Assembly: GCA_946699065.1 (NCBI GenBank)
Contig: CAMPDV010000096.1
Coordinates: 768,543 to 832,542, forward strand
DNA from: Loxodes magnus
Taxonomy: Eukaryota; Ciliophora; Karyorelictea; Loxodida; Loxodidae
Direction of reading: 5' to 3'
Length of the DNA: 64,000 nucleotides
A program made the position numbers and the translations under genes. Shown here piece after piece: positions 38,050-51,031 of this stretch; position 1 is the first letter of the stretch; each line of letters begins with the position of its first letter. Below the pieces are notes generated by a model that searched no databases, had not been told where the DNA came from, and saw only the letters and a list, made by a program, of their open reading frames with translations.

Positions 38050-38443
38050 TAGATGCTCTCTAAGCTTTTGTATAACACTAAAGGCACATATTCCTTGCAA
38101 AAACTGCTTTTCTGTTTGCTTTTATTATTTTGGAGTAGCAATCTTAGCACATATTCTTAGCATAATGTTTCTTATTTTTGTGAGGACAATTTGTATTAGT
38201 CTTTACTTTCCTTAGTTTAAAGCTTTTTGGATCCTCAGGCTTTTCCTCCTTTTAATTACTTATGAAATTATTTTTCTTAATTAAAATGTTTAAGTTGAAC
38301 AGTTCTGATGGAAGGGTATTGAAGAGGGACTTATTAACAAGAGGAGGTAAATCTTTGCCTAAAGGCCAGTCAATCTCAAAGGATTTTTTCTTCTAGTCGT
38401 TTAATAATGAAGGCATGCCAACAAATATACAGGTTTTCACCAT
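38050..38443 (-). pseudogene. small zinc protein, second module truncated (copy F)
   Basis: The frame opens at ATG 38443 and keeps VGMPSLL, WPLGKDLPPL, KLRKVK and the first module C-P-H-x10-C-x2-C. Between the modules, 24 bases are missing compared with other copies, which removes the second C-G-H without shifting frame; the second C-x2-C (RNMCLQC) remains. The usual stop codon is absent, so the frame runs on into about 170 codons of AT-rich 3' sequence. The palindrome is changed to AGACGTGT (38446-38453). It could still make a one-module protein, but the lost stop argues for decay. Confidence 0.7.
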
Positions 38444-38589
38444 TTAGACGTGTTTTTATAAAATAAATACTTTAAAAGTCTTAAACAGGTAAATTTCTGT
38501 TTGGCTTAATTGAAATGAGTGTCTGTGATTAGCTTTAGTAAATTTAAACTAAATAGAAATGATCTAACCTTATAATTTAGTATAATTTA

Positions 38590-41492
38590 TTAAAGTTTTA
38601 ATGGCAGATTTAATGTAATTTAATAAATTTCTTGTCTAAAATTAGAGTTCCGAGTTTATATATCATCAATCGTGAGATTTATGTGCAATATCTGCTAAGT
38701 TCATCCTTTCTTTTCTCTTATTGTAAATAATTCTAATAAGCAAAGTACAACTTTCATATCTTATTCTGTTAATATTGATCTTTTGTCAAAAATAGCTCAA
38801 GCGTTAGTAAGCAAAATATTTAAAAAACTTGCTATGATTCTTCAGTTAAATTTATTTATTTTTAGTGCTTTTTGATTATTGATTTTTCTATTGATTTGCT
38901 TAACTTTTCAATTCTATGGTTAATTTTCATTTCCTTCTTGTTGCTAAGACATTAAGAAAGTCCTGTAAATATTTTGTCTATATCAGATTATTAATTATTT
39001 ATTTGTTTATTAGTCTATTTAAATTTTTTTTCAATTCTTCTTTTAGGAATTTTAATAATTTATTAAGCTTTAAGTTATAGTTACAATCATCTTTTTTATG
39101 ACTTCTTCATTTAACTACTTCAATTTGCTTACTTTAAACTTTTATAGATATAACCTAATTATATCCTAAAATCTTAGATTTCTTTAAATTGTAAAAATAA
39201 TATTTAATTATTTCTCTTTTTATTTAAGCATGCTCCTATTTTAACTAAGATATTCACAAGATTAAGTGTCCCTTTTATTTATTATAAGTAGCTTTTTAAA
39301 GGTTATACTCTTTTATTTAGATAATTTTAATTTTTGTTTTCGATTTAGCTTCTAAGATTTCTATAGTAGGTATCAATTAACTTATTTCAATATTTGCATC
39401 ATCATTTCTACGCTTTTATAACTCTTTTGTGACCAATAGCTTAAATTCTTTCTATCTTCATCTAGTTTAAACGTTTTTATTAACTTTATCTTTAACTAAG
39501 TTAATTAAACTCTACTTAGGAATAGAAAAGAAAATAGTAGAATTTATCTTAATCATAACTTTAGATAAATACTAAAGCTATAAAAGATTATTGTTCCAAG
39601 ATCTATTATCATTAAACTATAATTAGGTGCTTATTTAAGAGGATTCTATTTCAATCAAATACTTTTTTTAATTGTTAACTAGCAGCTTTTACTTCTACTG
39701 AAGGAACTTAAATTTATCTCCTAATTACATAAGAGTTATCTATTTATTCAGCTAAAATACAAAAATCTTTATCTAAGTATTAATTTCCTAAAGTACTTTA
39801 AATTAGTGATTATCTACATTTCCTTTAAATTTTTTATCTGAAAGGGATATATTTTTTCCATTTAACAAATAAAGATAGAGATATTTAGTAAGATATTAGT
39901 ATAAGTTTAATATACTAAATAAATTATAAATAGTAGGAAATAGATTGATAGCTAGCTGTTGCTTATGTAAATAGTATAAAGCTGATTACTATTATAATGT
40001 GTTAAGCTTAAATTTGATTTCTTCACGATTTAAGTATTTAGAAGATAATTATTTTACTAAATATTGTAAATTAATAGTCCTTTATAAAATATAGCTCTAA
40101 CCCCTAATTATCTCTAATTCCTTAAGCTTTATTCTGATTTTTTTGTTAATAAAGACTGGAGATGATTGATAGTTTGATTACTACCTGATAATTATACTTT
40201 TAATAAGATCTTTAGATTTATTGTGCGAAGTATAAGTAATTAAGCTATTGAAATTAATAAATTAAGGAAAGATATTCTATAAGCATCTATTAGAAAATAA
40301 TAGCATAATACATCCTTTTAAAGTATCTTATTTGAGTAAAAATGAAGTCTCAAATATAAATAATAATTCCACTCTATATTAAATAAACTCTATTCTTTTA
40401 TAAGCTTTCTACTTTACTAAGGAAATAATAAGTATCTTTCTTAATCTATCTAAGACAAATGAAGCTAATTTAAGTTAATATTAAAGATAACTTTTTATTT
40501 AGATTTATTTTAAGAAATGCTTAATAAACATTTAAATATTATAAATAGCTGAAGAAAAAGCTTATTATCTATTAATTTAAGAGAAATACATTAGTAAGTT
40601 AGAATTTTATTTAATATACATACAGGGTTTTAAAGAAAAAGGTAGCATATTATAGAAAAATAATTAGATAAATAAGCTAAAACCTAAAATAAACTAATTT
40701 TGATCAGACTTGTATACAATTTTTAAGATATTGCTTCTCATTAATTCTTTAATTTCCTTTTACTATTTATTTCCACTTAATCTTATTTAAGCAAAAATAT
40801 ATTAAAAATTACCTTTTGAAAATAAAATAAACTAAAACTGAATGATATTAAATTTTAGGTTTACGACTTTTAGGTTAATAACTTTTAGAATTGAAGATAA
40901 TTTTAGGAAATTAATAAAAAAGGCTAAATAAGAGAAATTTTTCTACTATAAATGTTTATAAATTTATTAATTATTATTTTTATCTTCTTTAACTTTTATT
41001 TATTCTTATAATTTTAAAATTAATAATAATAAAGTCATTTCTTGCTAGATAATATAATATACAAGTAACTTAATGATTTAACTAAGTATGCCTAACAAGC
41101 TTATGCTTTACTTATATTTTAATAATTATTCTTAATATACACTACAATTTCAATGATATTCTAATAATTTTGCTTATTCTCTCTTGCATTAATAATAGAA
41201 ATATTATCTTTAGTATAACTTATATAAATAGTTATCTAATACTTAAAAATTAGAAAGATTTAATAATCTTTTCTAAAGATCTAATCATGTTAGTAGCCTA
41301 ATTAAAATTTTTAAAACTTTAGTCACTAAAAAATAATTTAATTAAGATAAATTAATTAAACAAATATATAGCAATAGCTACAAATATTCATCAATATCTT
41401 CCAAACTTCAGAGATTCTTATTTTATAAATTTACAAATATTTATTAACTTTACTATGAAAATGCATATCATTTAATAAATGTTTAGCTATAA
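38590..41492. other. left arm of type I unit in R2, no supported gene
   Basis: Duplicate of 19106-21998. The long TGA-free minus-strand frame (39458-41038) is retained at identical length, but near-identity of the copies makes this uninformative about coding. Confidence 0.45.
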
Positions 41493-41927
41493 TCAACACA
41501 TAATTCTCTCTTTCTTTGATGCTCTATATGCCTTCGTATAACATGAAAGGCACATATTCTTTGCAAATACTTCTCTCTCTGTATGACCACAAGTTGCTAT
41601 TTTGTTTTACTTTATCTTTCTGGAGTAGCAGTCAGAACACATATTCTTAGCATAATGCTTCTTATTCTTGTGAGGACAATCTGTTATCTTCTTTACTTTC
41701 CTTACTTTAAAACGTTTCTCTGTCTTTTCCTGCTTCTAACTCTCTTTACAAATACCTTTATTACTTAAATCATTTAACATTAAAATTTCTTATGGAAGCG
41801 GATTGAAGAACGATTTATTAACGAGAGGAGGTAACTCTTTACACAAAGGCCAATCGATCTCAAAGGAGTTTCGCTACTAATCTCCTAGTAACGTAGGCAT
41901 ACCAACGAATATTGAAGTTTTCACCAT
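41493..41927 (-). CDS. small two-module zinc protein, type I (copy G)
   Basis: Duplicate of copy B inside R2; no base difference was seen in the 435-base frame. All eight zinc ligands are present, and ACACGTGT is at 41930-41937. See copy B for the domain description. Confidence 0.88.
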
Positions 41928-42473
41928 TTACACGTGTAATTATAAATTTATTGTTGAAGAGGTTTAAATAGCTTAGTTATATTTAACTTTAATTAATAGA
42001 AAGTTTGATTGAATATTATAATTAAATAGAAAAAGTCTTGTTAATTCTAACTCTTCTAAGAATAAATGAATTTGTGAATTTAAAGTTTATCTTATTTATT
42101 TTGCTTTATTTATCATACTAAATTTGTTTAAGACTTTATATTTTTTCTTGAATCATTGAATAAAACTCTACATTTGAATTTTATAATATACCAATAATTT
42201 ATTCCCATCTTAAGTTTTGTTAAATAAAGATTAATAACTCTTAGAGTAAATGTATATTTTTAATTCCTAAATAATGAATCTTCTATTATAAAGATACTAA
42301 TAGACATGTTTTATTATAAATAAGCCTCTTAAAAGATAAAGTTTATTTTATTATTTGTAATATTACAATACGTGTTATCACTGTATTTTAGAGTAACTTA
42401 TTAGACTTTAATATGTTTAATAGTCTAAATTAAGTTATTAGATTGTTTTTAAATTAAGTTATATAATCCTTAA

Positions 42474-42864
42474 TATTTCATTAGCTAACTTTTATTAAGC
42501 ACATAGAAACATTTTTCATTAATAAAATTCTGTTTCTGAAGACCAAAACCTGCTACTATTTTTCTTTTATTTTTGGATAATTATTAAGATTATATGCATA
42601 TCACAATATAACTTATTCTTGTGAGTAAAATTTGCTATTTCTATTGATCTTCTTGGTTTAAAAAGCTTGCTTATTCAGTATTTGATAAATTTCTTACCGA
42701 ATTTCAGATTAATTGCTAATATTTTCAAAATTAAAATCTTCTTAAAATGAAGATCTAAGATGCTCTAATTAAGGAGCGGAGTTTTCTCTTTGAAAATGGT
42801 CTATTTATAATAGTTTAATTTGAAGTTGGTATAAAGATGAGACTAATATAATATAAGGGTGTAT
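42474..42864 (-). pseudogene. decayed zinc-protein paralogue (G')
   Basis: Duplicate of relic B' with no visible repair of frame; only the CTCACAAGAATAAG word and scattered blocks identify it. Confidence 0.62.
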
Positions 42865-45130
42865 TAATAATAAATATATAAGTATTTAAGAAATAAATAG
42901 TAGTGCTTACATTTAATTTGATATTAAAGTTAGTTTAATTTAATTAAATATATCTCTTATATAACTTAAATTTCTAGCTTAATTTATTGGATTTAACTAT
43001 TACATTTACCTCAATTATAAACTTATTTTGCTTTATAATTTCTAAGATTAAGCTAACATTAAAATGCTTAATTAACTATTTTTATTTCTTTTGTTTATTT
43101 AACTTTTGTTGTACTAGCTTTCTTAAATAGTTATGTTTACTTATTAATGTACTGTAATATTCATAATAGCTTTTAGAGATTTAAATTTATCTTAATTTAA
43201 TATTAATATAACCTATGATGCATACATAGTCTATTCTATAAAGATTTATAATTTATAAAAGCTAAATTTTACATTTATAATATCTACCTTATTTATAAGG
43301 AAGGTTTAAAATTAAGTGTAAATAGATATAATCATTAGCAGAATAAAATTTATAATAAAAACGTAAACATTTTAATTAGCTAGACAATCTTAATCAGCTA
43401 AATAAATTTTTATAGATTTTCTATTTTTTGCTAATGCTTTACTTGTAAGAACAAAAATAAAGAAAGTAGTTTAAGAGTGATATATCTTTGATAATATAAT
43501 TAGTGTTAGATTTATCTTTCTAGTTAAATATATTATAATCTATTATATATTTAATCTAAAGTTGTAATATACTTAATAAACTTAGATGTATTTAGGTAAT
43601 AAAATTAAAGCATTCATTTAAATTATTGTTCTAATAACTTATTTTATCTTTCTTTGGCTTAAAGTTTTTCTAAGAATATTTATGTTAATTTATAGATAAT
43701 TTCTATTATACAAGTAAAATAAAAGGTATCATTAATCAATAATTTGTATTAGTACAAATTTGCTAATTTAGCTTCTTCTTTTATATAAAAGTATAGATAG
43801 AAATAAATAACTAGCAAATAAATTCTTAATTATTTAGTTTTAAAGGCATAATAAACATACTAGTTAGATGTGTATATAAAGGTTTATCAGTCTTAAATTA
43901 TATATTATAGCTATTATATTTCATTATAAGTTTAATTAAATACTTATAAAGAGACATATGAGTTATGTCAAATATATCAAGGATATTTAGAGTAAACTTA
44001 AGTATTTTATCAGTAATAGAAAGAAATTTAATTCAATCTAAATGAAACTTTATCTAATTCAAATTACTCTAATACGAAATTCTTAAATGCCAATTAAAAT
44101 AAACCTTATTAATTAAGATACCTCTAGAATGAGCATCTCATTAACAAATAGATCAAATATTTAATCAAATTATCTAAGAAAAGGATGATCATTATAAGTT
44201 GCATTGACACCAAAGTTAACTAAAATCTTAAAAATAGAGAAAGTAGCCAATAAGCATAAATTAAAAAAGGGATAAGTATAAACCAATTATCAAATTAGAT
44301 AAATATTTCTTAAAATATTTACAAATTCTCAGCAAAATCAATCTAAACCAATAAAAAACCAAACTTACTTATCTAAAAATTCTATATAGATTTACTTTGT
44401 CTTTAGAATTAAAAATTCTACCTTAAATTTAAAATCTTCAAGCACAGATAAAGAAGCATTTCTGAATAAATTTCAATAAAATAGTAAGAAAATAATTAAA
44501 GGATTTCATGATATAATGTAAAAAAATACCAACAAAATAGTAGACAAATCATTAAAATTGTTTAAATAAGTAAGCAAATATGATAAAGGATTGAGATGCA
44601 AATGATATAGTCCATATGATAAACTGCAGGATTCAAATAATAGAGAAGTTATTAGTTTTATTAAATAAAAAATATTTGAAGAGCAAGTTCCAGTTAGCTT
44701 ACAACTTCATTAAGCAAAAAGAATATTAATATAATAAATGCAAACACTGTAAAACTTATTATTAGATTATGCTGTTAATCATATATAATTATCCTAAGAT
44801 ACAAAACTACATTAATAGTATCATATTTTTAAAGCATTCAAATAGATTAATTATAATAGACATTTGTATAAGTCCATTAATTGGTCTCTAATACCCTATT
44901 CATTTACATTCAAATACATTTAAAAGGCATTACAACATCATAAAGCACTCCAAATTAATAGCATCGGCAATTTCATCTTCAATCATGTAAAATCAAGAAA
45001 ATAGAAGTTAGTAACAGTAATTAATTTACTAAAAAGTAGAAAAATTCTATAAAAAAGGAAATGAAAAGCAAGTGTATAATAAATAAAATTTAAATGATAA
45101 AATTCTTAAGAAGCTGTAATTTTTACAAAA
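42865..45130. other. spacer, duplicate of 23371-25640
   Basis: Nearly identical to the spacer in R1, with no supported gene. Small differences lie around 44520-44530 and 44660. Confidence 0.45.
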
Positions 45131-45343
45131 TTGTATAAAATCCTATATTTTTTATTTTAATATACCAACCTCAAGTTATTTTTAAAGTAACTAAATTATC
45201 TTCTTTTAATTAAGTGTGCATCAATTATAAATCCTCCAATGTAAAGTTCTATTTTACTCTCTTAAAAAAATTTATAAGCTTAAAGAAGGAATTTCAGTAA
45301 AAGAGATAATTAAAAAGTATTTAAGTTAAATTATTAGTAAAAA

Positions 45344-45398
45344 TAATAGTTATACAGCTATTTAACTATTATACTCAGTACTTTACTTTTAAAGTACT
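45344..45398. promoter_or_regulatory. paired hairpins 3' of gene H
   Basis: Same two inverted repeats as after gene C, both perfect, in the duplicated unit. Confidence 0.45.
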
Positions 45399-45487
45399 TT
45401 TTTAAGTTATTAGGTTGCTTATTATTTGATTTAAAAACATTAAGTCTAAGCTTAGTATAAATAAATTTAATAATTATTTAGCTATAA

Positions 45488-45922
45488 TCAAAACATGCAT
45501 CTCTCTTTCTTAGATGCTCTGTATGCTTTTGTATAGCACTAAAGACACATATTTCTTGAAAACACTTCTTTCTCTGGATGACCACAAGTTGCTATTTTGC
45601 TTTTTTTTAGCATTTTGGAGTAACAGTCAGAACACATATTCTTAGCATAATGCTTCTTATTCTTGTGAGGGCAATCTGTTATCTGCTTTACTTTCCTAAG
45701 TTTAAAGTTGCTTGACTTGGCAGATTCTTCCTGCTTCTTATTTTCTACACATTACTTAATTAAGAAGCTTAAGTTGAATTTCTCTAGTGGAAGTGGATTG
45801 AAAAGGGATTTATTTACGAGTGGAGGTAACTCTTTGCTCAGGGACCAGTCAATCTCAAAGGAGTTTCTCTACTAATTGCTTAGTAACGTAGGCATACCAA
45901 CGAATATTAAAGCTTTCACCAT
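45488..45922 (-). CDS. small two-module zinc protein, type II (copy H)
   Basis: Intact 144-residue duplicate of copy C. Differences include two silent changes (AGG/AGA, TGC/TGT), Cys to Phe in the middle region and Pro to Ser after the tryptophan of the WPL motif. The zinc modules are unchanged. ACACGTGT is at 45925-45932, with a distal one at 46360-46367. Confidence 0.88.
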
Positions 45923-46359
45923 TTACACGTGTTTTTATTAAATATAATTTAACTAGCCTTAAATACCTTAATTTCAATTATACTGTAAATACATTAAATT
46001 GTTCACTTCATTCTTTATTTTAAAAAGAACATTCTTTATCTTTATTTTTATCTCTTGCAAGTATAATAAAATTATAATTCTAAAAAATTATTTATCTCAG
46101 ATAAAGATTGCTTCATCAGATATATCTTAAAAAAATTACCATATAGCTTATGATCTACTTGACTAAAAGAATAATTTAATAGTAAAAGTATTTATAATAA
46201 AGACTATTTATTATAACTGCATAATAATAATTTCTATAGAAAATCAATTTATACTTTAAACCAATCATACCATTAAAGATTATATTTAAATTAGTTTATC
46301 AATTTACTCTAAACATATAAGAAATATCAAACCAACTTTTATTTGTTTTAAGCTTTAGT

Positions 46360-46367
46360 ACACGTGT
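46360..46367. promoter_or_regulatory. distal ACACGTGT palindrome upstream of gene H
   Basis: 438 bases upstream of the ATG, in the same context as in the other type II units. Confidence 0.4.
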
Positions 46368-46469
46368 TTTCTCCTAAATATGAATCAAACATTTGTTTAA
46401 ATATAAATAATCCTCTCTTAAAACTATATATAAGAACATGCTTAAAAATATCCTATTTTCATACTTTCT

Positions 46470-46866
46470 TCTTTGATTCTCTGTCTACCTTGGTTTAACA
46501 CTAAAGATTTTTTTTTCTTGCAAAATTGTCTTCTCTAACTACAAGCATTTACTTTTTCTTCTTTTAATTTTCTGAAGTAAAAGGTTGAACACATTCTCTC
46601 AGTTTAACGCTTCTTTTTCTTGGAGGATTTTCTGTTATTTACCCTACTCTCACTAGCTTGAAAATATTTTTCATTGACTATTTGATCTCATTCTTGTTGT
46701 ATCCCTAGACTGTTTGATATTATTTTATAAGTTAATTTATTTCAAGTTAAAGGATCTTAGGTGGTCTTATTTATGAGTAGAGATTTTTCTTAATAAGTAG
46801 TCAGTTACAATTATTTATGTTTAATGAATAAGAGTAGCATTGGTATAAAGATGAGGTTATATGCAT
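46470..46866 (-). pseudogene. decayed zinc-protein paralogue (H')
   Basis: Duplicate of C'. ATG at 46866 follows GCACGTGT; stops and frameshifts occur throughout and the zinc ligands are lost. Confidence 0.68.
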
Positions 46867-49580
46867 AGCACGTGTAATTATAAGTAATAATAAAAGATAA
46901 AATAGAGATATTAGAAGCAATACTTATATTAAATGATATATTAAGGTTATTTAAAATAAATTAATATAGGTTTAGTTAATAGCTAAGTAATAATAATGGT
47001 TAGATGGTTATTAGTCTACTATAATAATTAGATGATTATAGATATAATAATTAATTTGATGTTTGTATTTTAGAGTATTAATCTAGTAACTTATAAAAGA
47101 TATTACTACAATTTATAAATATTTATTAAATAAATGTATTAGTTCTAATATTAACTAGCTTATAATATTTATAAATCAAATATCATCTTTCTCTGTTTAA
47201 TATTTTTAAGAAGAATAGGATGTTTCTTCGTATATAAAATAGACTGTTTATTATAAATAATTGAGCATATTAGGTAGAACTCAAGTAATTTAACTAAAAG
47301 TTAAAGAGTTTAAAGATGTAGATTCTATACTTAAAATAACTTAAATAAATATACTGTAACTATTATAATAATTAAAGCATTTGATTATTCTTTTTAAATT
47401 TAGTTTTTATAATTATCTAGATAAGCATAAAATGAGTAAGTTTATAATAACAGATATAGAAATTAAAAATCTTAAAGTTAAGAAATTAAATCTAAATAAT
47501 TTATATAAAATAGATTATTAACCTTTAGAGATCTTTTATAAAATAAAATCTTTTAGTTTTATTAATTTATTTAATAATTATAAATTCTAGATTTAAAGTA
47601 TAGCAATCTATTTAAAAGATTCATATTATAATAATCTCATTCAATTATTTATAGTAAATATTAGCTAGCTAATTAAAAATAGTTTATTTAAAAATTATTC
47701 TAAATATAAATTAATTGAGTAAAATAAATAACTAAAATAATCAAAACTTATTAAAAGTTTAACTATTTATAAACACAATAAATATTCTAATATTTATATG
47801 TTTATCCTTATTATTAATCTACATTAACTAATATAACTAAAGAATTCCCTTAATCAACTAAAAAATTACGCATCAACTTAATTTAAATTGTATCTATTTT
47901 TTATTTTAATTCTTTATAATTTTAATAAAAATAGTTAAATTATTAAATTAAATATAATTGAATAAACAAATAATATAAATTAGATTTAAAATAATATTTA
48001 ACAAAGTAGTTAGTTTATTTATATTAATATAAAATTATTTTTTATATCTTTTAATTATATAATTAAATATAAACTTTAATAAAGATAATAATTATATTAT
48101 TTCCTAATTATTTAAGTTAATAATTTTTAATTATTTTAGTTATACTTCTAAATATATTTTAAAGTATAATTCTTGTTATTTTAATTATTCTTCTCAAATT
48201 ATTTAAGTAGATTATCTCTAATATATTATTTTTATAAAGATTCTACATTAAATTTTATATTTGCAAAGGTATTTTAAAAGAGATTCTTCATTAAATGCTT
48301 TTGATTTAAATATTTATATTCGAGTATTCCATTTAATTTGTATATATAAGTGTAAGTAATATTAACTAGAATCTTGGTTTGTTATATACTTAAAGTAAAT
48401 ATTTATTATTTAATCTTTTAATTTTATATGAAATATTAAACTATTCACTATAAATGATTAAATGTAAGCTAAATTATCTTTATTATAATATGAAATAAAA
48501 CTATTGCACTTTAATTAATTTTTAGTTAAGTCATTTAAATTAATTTATCTCTTTAAGAAAGAGAAATTTTTAATTTAAACTAAAGTGAATTCTAGTAAAC
48601 TTTAATTAAATAAAAATAGCTGTAAGATTTATTTAAGGTCTATTTATTTGCAATATCACTATTAAAAGGTTTAATGATATATTATGTAATATAATAAAAT
48701 CCTGCTTAGATTTATAATTTCATGTTTCTCCTTGTTCCTTATTTTATAAATTATATGGAATGCTTCTTTAGTTATTTTTTTCATGTTTCAATTATTTTAA
48801 TAAATAAATTCATCTTTCATTTCTTATTCTATTACCATTGGAAATTACTCCAGAAATAGTAACTTCAGGTATTTATAAAAAAGGAATCAATTACCAATTT
48901 CTTAATTTTAATTTGCTTTTTACAAGCATTCGACTGAGGCTTGTATTGCAAATTGAAAAAGTTTAATTTAATTTCCAGTTACACAAAAGTTAAATAAAAG
49001 GGATAAAGAAGAGTATTATTATCCCTTATTAATTTTATATCTCTATTAATTATTATATTTGCTTCTTTAATTTTTATTTCTTCTTATACTTTTAAACTAA
49101 AGTTATTAAAGTTATTCTCTGTAGCTTATATAGTATACTAGTAATTTTATTATTTAACCAGAGTATTCTTTATCTCTATTATTTCAATTATATTTTTACT
49201 TATATAGCATGCAACAATTATAGCTGTTTAGACAAAAAATTACTTATTTACTTTTAAAATAATAGTAGATTTTTTGCCTTTGATATCAAATTATTTTAAT
49301 TCTTCAGTATACTTAAAAACAAAATAATATAATCTTTTCTAAAGATAAAATCAACCTTGTAGTAAAGGTATAATTAAAAATTATCTTTATCTTAAAAAAT
49401 AGTTTAGTTTACATAATCTATTAAGCAAGCATTTAACAATAATTATTAAACCTTCTATCTTAATAATTTCTACTATTCTATTAATAGCTTTAAGATTTAG
49501 TAGATTCTTATTTTTAGAAAACTTTAAAATTCACAATTAATGCTGCTAAGAAAATACATTAAATAAATCTTTATTTATAA
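46867..49580. other. spacer, duplicate of about 27370-30076
   Basis: No supported gene; nearly identical to R1 with short indels near 48.02-48.06 kb. Confidence 0.45.
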
Positions 49581-50015
49581 TCAAGACATATTTTTCTCTT
49601 TCTTAGACTCTCTATATGCTTTTGTGTAACATTAAAGACACATATTTCTTGAAAACACTTCTTTCTCCGGATGACCACAAGTTGTTATTTTGTTTTACTT
49701 TATCTTTCTGGAGTAGCAGTCAGAACACATATTCTTAGCATAATGCTTCTTATTCTTGTGAGGACAATCTGTTATCTTCTTTACTTTCCTAACCTTAAAA
49801 CATTTTTCAGTTTTTATCAGCTTCAAACTCTCTTTGCACATGTTTTTATTACTTAAATCATTTAAATTGAAAGACTCGAGCAGAAGAAGATTGAAGGCGG
49901 ACTTTTTAATGAGAGAAGGTAACTCTTTGCAAAAAGGCCAGTCAATCTGAAAGGAGTTTCTCTACTGATTACTTAGTAACGTAGGCATACCAAGAAATAT
50001 TAAAGTTTTTACCAT
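49581..50015 (-). CDS. small two-module zinc protein, type I (copy I)
   Basis: Intact 144-residue duplicate of copy D. It differs at a few bases: one silent Asp codon change in the first module, Gln (TAG) to Leu (TTG) in the middle, and Pro to Ser within KELPP. Zinc ligands are intact. ACACGTGT is at 50018-50025. Confidence 0.87.
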
Positions 50016-50616
50016 TTACACGTGTTATTATTAAATTAATTCCTTAAAGGTTTAAATAGCTAGACTTCTATTTAACTTTAACTAGTTGAATGAATGATTG
50101 AATATTAAAATTAAATAGATTAAGACTTTATTATTATTGCTAACTCTAGGAAGTATAAATGCTTTGATAACTATTAAGCCTTTCTTATTTAAAATTATAA
50201 ACTTTATTATATTAAATTTGCTTATCTTTTAGCTATATTTTTCTAGTTAAATCATGGATCAAGCTTCTTACTTTATAAGTTTAGTCATACTAATAAATAA
50301 GTTACTAGGTTTGATCTCTTAATAGAATGCTTTTGCTAACTTAATTAGGAATTAATAGCTCTTTTAATAAATTTATACTTTAAACTCTTAAATAATAAAT
50401 CTTCTAATATTATTAAATTACTAATAGCATTAGAATACTTTAGTATTAAATATCCTATATATAGATAAAACTTATTTATCATTCTTAAGATTATAGCACA
50501 TATAAATACTGTAATTAAGAATAAATTCTTATACTTTATTATGAATAGTGCTCTATAATCTATTTTATTACTAAATACTTTTAAATGCATTCAATCTAAA
50601 ATCCTCATATTTATTC

Positions 50617-51013
50617 TTTAAATCTCTTTATGTTTTATAACACTATAGGTATATATTCTTTGAAAAATTGGCATCTCAAGATGGTTATTGATACTTTGCT
50701 ATATTTATTTTTGGACTAATTATCCTATCACTCATTATTAGCTCAACTACTTTCATTTTTGTTAGGACTATCCTTTATTTTCGTTACTCTACTCAGTTTG
50801 AAAGTTTTATATTTTACTAATAATTAAATACATTTCTTACAGTATCCATAGATTCCTTATATTATTTTATAAATTAAATACCTAAAAGTTAAAGGATCTT
50901 AGATGGTCTTATTTATGAGTAGAGATTTTTCTTAATAAGTAGTCAGTTAGTATTTAATTATTTATGTTTAATGAATAAGAGTAGCATTGGTATAAAGATG
51001 AGGTTATATGCAT
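50617..51013 (-). pseudogene. decayed zinc-protein paralogue (I')
   Basis: Duplicate of D' that still has its start region: ATG at 51013 and ACACGTGT at 51015-51022. The body is as decayed as D'. This shows that the promoter-side palindrome belonged to the ancestral gene. Confidence 0.65.
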
Positions 51014-51031
51014 AACACGTGTAATTATAAG

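Larger units (their letters stand above)
38590..51031. repeat. large direct duplication, right copy (R2)
   Basis: Copy of 19106-31528, offset by about 19.5 kb. Contains genes G, H and I and relics G', H' and I'. It starts about 150 bases upstream of copy F on the minus strand. Differences are concentrated in the first 600 bases. Confidence 0.9.
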
